Shown here piece after piece: positions 61,860 through 64,000 of a stretch of 64,000 bases of DNA (position 1 is the stretch's first letter; every line of letters begins with the position of its first letter). The stretch is taken from positions 76,804 to 140,803 of the forward strand of contig NZ_KK211294.1 of NCBI RefSeq assembly GCF_000621505.1. The letters run 5' to 3'. The position numbers and the translations under genes are program-made. Under the pieces are notes generated by a model that saw nothing but the letters and a program-made list of their open reading frames with translations, was not told the origin of the DNA and did not search any database. Origin of the DNA: Ruminiclostridium cellobioparum DSM 1351 = ATCC 15832. Lineage in GTDB: Bacteria > Bacillota > Clostridia > Acetivibrionales > DSM-1351.

Positions 61860-63104
61860 ATGGAAAAGAATTCATTCATTAAACTCAGGCTTTCGGTATT
61901 GATGTTCCTGCAATTTTTCTGCTCGGGTATAATCGGCCCTATTATGAGCTTATACCTTATGAAATACCTGAACTTTTCAGGTGACGGGGCGGGAATTATA
62001 CTGTCAATGGCCGGAATTACCGCAATCCTGTCCTCCATTATGGGTGTGCTGGTTTCGGGGAAGCTCATGACAGTGAACAGGCTGCTGGGTATTTGCCACC
62101 TGCTGGCTGCAGCATTTATTATTATGCTGACCTTTCAAAAGCATTTTGGAAGTGTATTATTTTTGTATCTGATGTATACGCTTTGCTTCGGGTGCACAAA
62201 CGGGTGTGTATCAGCCATAGTTTTCCAGAATCAAAAGGATGCCGGGAAGAATTATGGCGGCATACAGATGTGGGGTTCCATAGGCTGGATATCGGCAGGC
62301 TGGCTGTTTAGTTTTTTCTGGCTGAGAAATCTTGACGGAGCCGAAGCAATGAGCAGGCTGGTGGATTCTCTGAAAATTTCGGGAGGAATATCGCTGTTGC
62401 TGTTTGTATACACATTTTTTCTGCCTCAAAAAAAATTGGAGTCATATACGCGAAAGTCCTTACTGCCCAGGGAGGCCATAGCTGTTTTTGAAAAACCCCG
62501 GAATCTTTTTCTTGCAGCTGTTATATTCATTACATTTTGTTCATTTCAATACTACCTTTTTTCCATATCACCTTTTCTGCTGCAAAGCCGTTATGATGAA
62601 GCGGCTATTATGCCGTTGTCAGGCGTGGCCCAGATATCCGAGGCCATTTCTCTTGGAATATTAGGGTACTTCATCACCCGGAAGGGATATAAAAAGGTAT
62701 TGTGCTTTGGGCTTGCATGCAATGTGCTGCGGTATGCAGCGTTGCTGGCAAGCACCGCACTCCCCTTTGTTTCAGGGGCATTGGTCTGCCATGGACTGGC
62801 TTCGGCTTTCTTCTTTACGGCTGCCTGCATATATCTGGACAGCCAGTGCCGGGACAGTTCTGTACGTGCAAGCGTCCAGCAGATAGTAAGTATATTGGCC
62901 TATGGATTTGGTGTATCCTTTGGGAATTTATTTGCGGGCAGGGCCTCAACGCTGTTCGGGACAGAGGCGGCGGGGTTTGTCAATTATACTGCGTTCTGGG
63001 GTATCCCTTTGGCCGTTAGTCTGGTTATACTGATTTTATTCCTGTTTTTTTTCAAAGCTCATCCTCAAAAGCAGGGTACCGGAGCAGTGGGCTTTGATAT
63101 TTGA
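61860..63104 (+). CDS. MFS transporter (MFS_1-like, NupG/LacY-type)
   Basis: A 414-residue membrane protein with about twelve membrane segments. The first pair (LSVLMFLQFFCSGIIGPIMS-like), the GGIQMWGSIGWISAGW segment in the middle and the C-terminal repeat with the EAISLGILGYF stretch fit the MFS_1-like family that includes nucleoside and sugar proton symporters. It may import a nucleoside or sugar for DeoC and the dehydrogenases, or export a product; direction cannot be read from the sequence. It lies between two Gfo/Idh/MocA genes. Confidence 0.85.
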   Translation: MEKNSFIKLRLSVLMFLQFFCSGIIGPIMSLYLMKYLNFSGDGAGIILSMAGITAILSSIMGVLVSGKLMTVNRLLGICHLLAAAFIIMLTFQKHFGSVLFLYLMYTLCFGCTNGCVSAIVFQNQKDAGKNYGGIQMWGSIGWISAGWLFSFFWLRNLDGAEAMSRLVDSLKISGGISLLLFVYTFFLPQKKLESYTRKSLLPREAIAVFEKPRNLFLAAVIFITFCSFQYYLFSISPFLLQSRYDEAAIMPLSGVAQISEAISLGILGYFITRKGYKKVLCFGLACNVLRYAALLASTALPFVSGALVCHGLASAFFFTAACIYLDSQCRDSSVRASVQQIVSILAYGFGVSFGNLFAGRASTLFGTEAAGFVNYTAFWGIPLAVSLVILILFLFFFKAHPQKQGTGAVGFDI

Positions 63105-63131
63105 TGAATTTTGTACAAAGGAGGCAGCTTT

Positions 63132-64000
63132 ATGATTGGAATTGGAATTATTGGATGCGGGGCCATCACAATATACCGCCATGCCCCTGAATTTTCAAGC
63201 AATCCGCATTCGAAAATTACCGGTTATTATAATCCCGACCGCCAAAAAGCTGAAATACTCGCAGCCAGGTATGGAGGTAAGGTGTACGCCTGCTGTCAGG
63301 AAATGCTGGAAGATCCGCTGGTGGATGCCGTTTGTATATGTACACCCAATAAATACCATGCCGCCCTGAGTATTGCTGCTATGGAGGGGGGAAAGCATGT
63401 TCTGTGTGAAAAGCCCATTGCAACGACCATAGAAGAAGGAAACAGTATGATTGAAGCTTCGGAACGGACAGGAAAAATACTCATGATTGCCCACGATCTG
63501 AAGTTTGAATATGCCCATAAAAAAGCGAAGGAAATCCTTTTAAGCGGTGAAATGGGCAGAATTCTCAGTTTTCGTACAGCCTTCGGCCACGGCGGTCCTG
63601 AAAATTGGAGCACTGATAAAAGTATGAATTCCTGGTTTTTCAAAAAAGAAAATACCGGTTCGGGGGTTATGGGAGACCTTGGTATACATAAGACTCATTT
63701 AATTGAGTGGCTCATTGATGATACTGTCGAAGAGGTAAAAGCTTTTTCTTCCTCCAGGGATAAGAAGCTGGAAAACGGAGATTTTGTTGAAGCCTATGAT
63801 AACAGCATATGCCTGCTTCGGACCAAATCCGGAATCATCGGGACTTTGACGGCAAGCTGGACCTATTATGGCGGGTTGGACAAGAGCACGGTGATATATT
63901 GTTCCAATGGCACCGTCGAAATCTATAATCATCCCGAAATCCCATTAATCGTAACTAAAAATACAAAGGAAAGAAGCTGCTATAGCTTTGATATACAGAG
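63132..64000 (+). CDS. Gfo/Idh/MocA-family sugar dehydrogenase, truncated by the window end
   Basis: The open frame runs from ATG 63132 (after AGGAGGCAGC) to the window edge without a stop, 289 codons seen. GIIGCGAITIYRHAPEF is the NAD(P)-binding motif, CEKPIATT the catalytic-Lys motif and GVMGDLGIHKTHLIEWL the domain-two His motif. It is a second, clearly different Gfo/Idh/MocA enzyme in the same operon. Two such dehydrogenases often work in sequence on keto-sugar or inositol intermediates. Confidence 0.9.
   Translation, partial: MIGIGIIGCGAITIYRHAPEFSSNPHSKITGYYNPDRQKAEILAARYGGKVYACCQEMLEDPLVDAVCICTPNKYHAALSIAAMEGGKHVLCEKPIATTIEEGNSMIEASERTGKILMIAHDLKFEYAHKKAKEILLSGEMGRILSFRTAFGHGGPENWSTDKSMNSWFFKKENTGSGVMGDLGIHKTHLIEWLIDDTVEEVKAFSSSRDKKLENGDFVEAYDNSICLLRTKSGIIGTLTASWTYYGGLDKSTVIYCSNGTVEIYNHPEIPLIVTKNTKERSCYSFDIQ

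Overview
The window looks like chromosomal DNA of a spore-forming, plant-polysaccharide-using member of the Clostridia (Gram-positive Bacillota). Evidence: sporulation genes yqfC and yqfD, a PdaA-type cortex deacetylase, strong AGGAGG ribosome binding sites, frequent TTG starts, lipoprotein sugar-binding proteins, and GH2 and GH4 glycosidases. The exact genus cannot be fixed from the sequence alone; a cellulolytic-type clostridium is my inference.

Layout. 1-90: tRNA-Trp (minus strand). 400-1819: a tandem DUF881 pair. 2130-8905: pdaA-like gene, then the conserved cluster yqfC-yqfD-phoH-pgpH-ybeY-dgkA. 8906-25824: a catabolic island of about 17 kb. 25978-28291: cdd-era-recO, which is where the dgkA cluster normally continues. 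28319-34800: cardiolipin synthase, an HD protein, a heterodimeric ABC exporter and an unknown coiled-coil protein. 34854-38348: an AraC regulator divergent from a GH2 beta-mannosidase. 38698-45834: a YesMN-type two-component system divergent from an LplB/YtcP/LplA-type carbohydrate ABC importer. 46381-48237: an effector-binding protein and a flavoprotein. 48376-54006: a giant DUF5107/TPR protein, an AraC regulator and a mutarotase-like protein. 54137-54883: a TipA-like MerR regulator. 55178-64000: an operon with split transketolase, HAD phosphatase, arabinose-5-phosphate isomerase-like protein, glycosyltransferase, DeoC, two Gfo/Idh/MocA dehydrogenases (the second cut by the window end) and an MFS transporter.

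The most interesting system is the 17-kb island. Operon 1 is controlled by a FadR-type GntR regulator whose operator occurs, as a 22-bp identical copy, in front of its own gene and in front of the operon. It encodes a class II aldolase-like protein, a RuBisCO-like protein (RLP), a triosephosphate-isomerase-like protein with a changed loop 6, an RpiB-like isomerase, a metallo-beta-lactamase-fold protein and a UPF0261 protein. Operon 2 has a consensus promoter overlapped by two LacI-type operators. It encodes LacI, a sugar ABC importer, two divergent PdxA-like dehydrogenases, a LarA-like (DUF2088) racemase/epimerase, a DUF1537 acid-sugar kinase and a GH4 alpha-galactosidase. Together they suggest uptake of a sugar or sugar acid, C2 epimerisation, phosphorylation, oxidation or decarboxylation by PdxA, RLP or aldolase, and isomerisation of the resulting tetrulose phosphates to erythrose 4-phosphate. 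The nearest described relatives are the tetronate and apionate pathways; the particular combination here is one I do not recognise.

Four palindromic or MITE-like elements (19604-19880, 26387-26514, 38400-38634, 52862-52983) and a duplicated double-hairpin leader in front of two unrelated genes (33951-33996 and 53027-53071) are further unexplained structures. I found no CRISPR array, rRNA, prophage or complete transposase gene.
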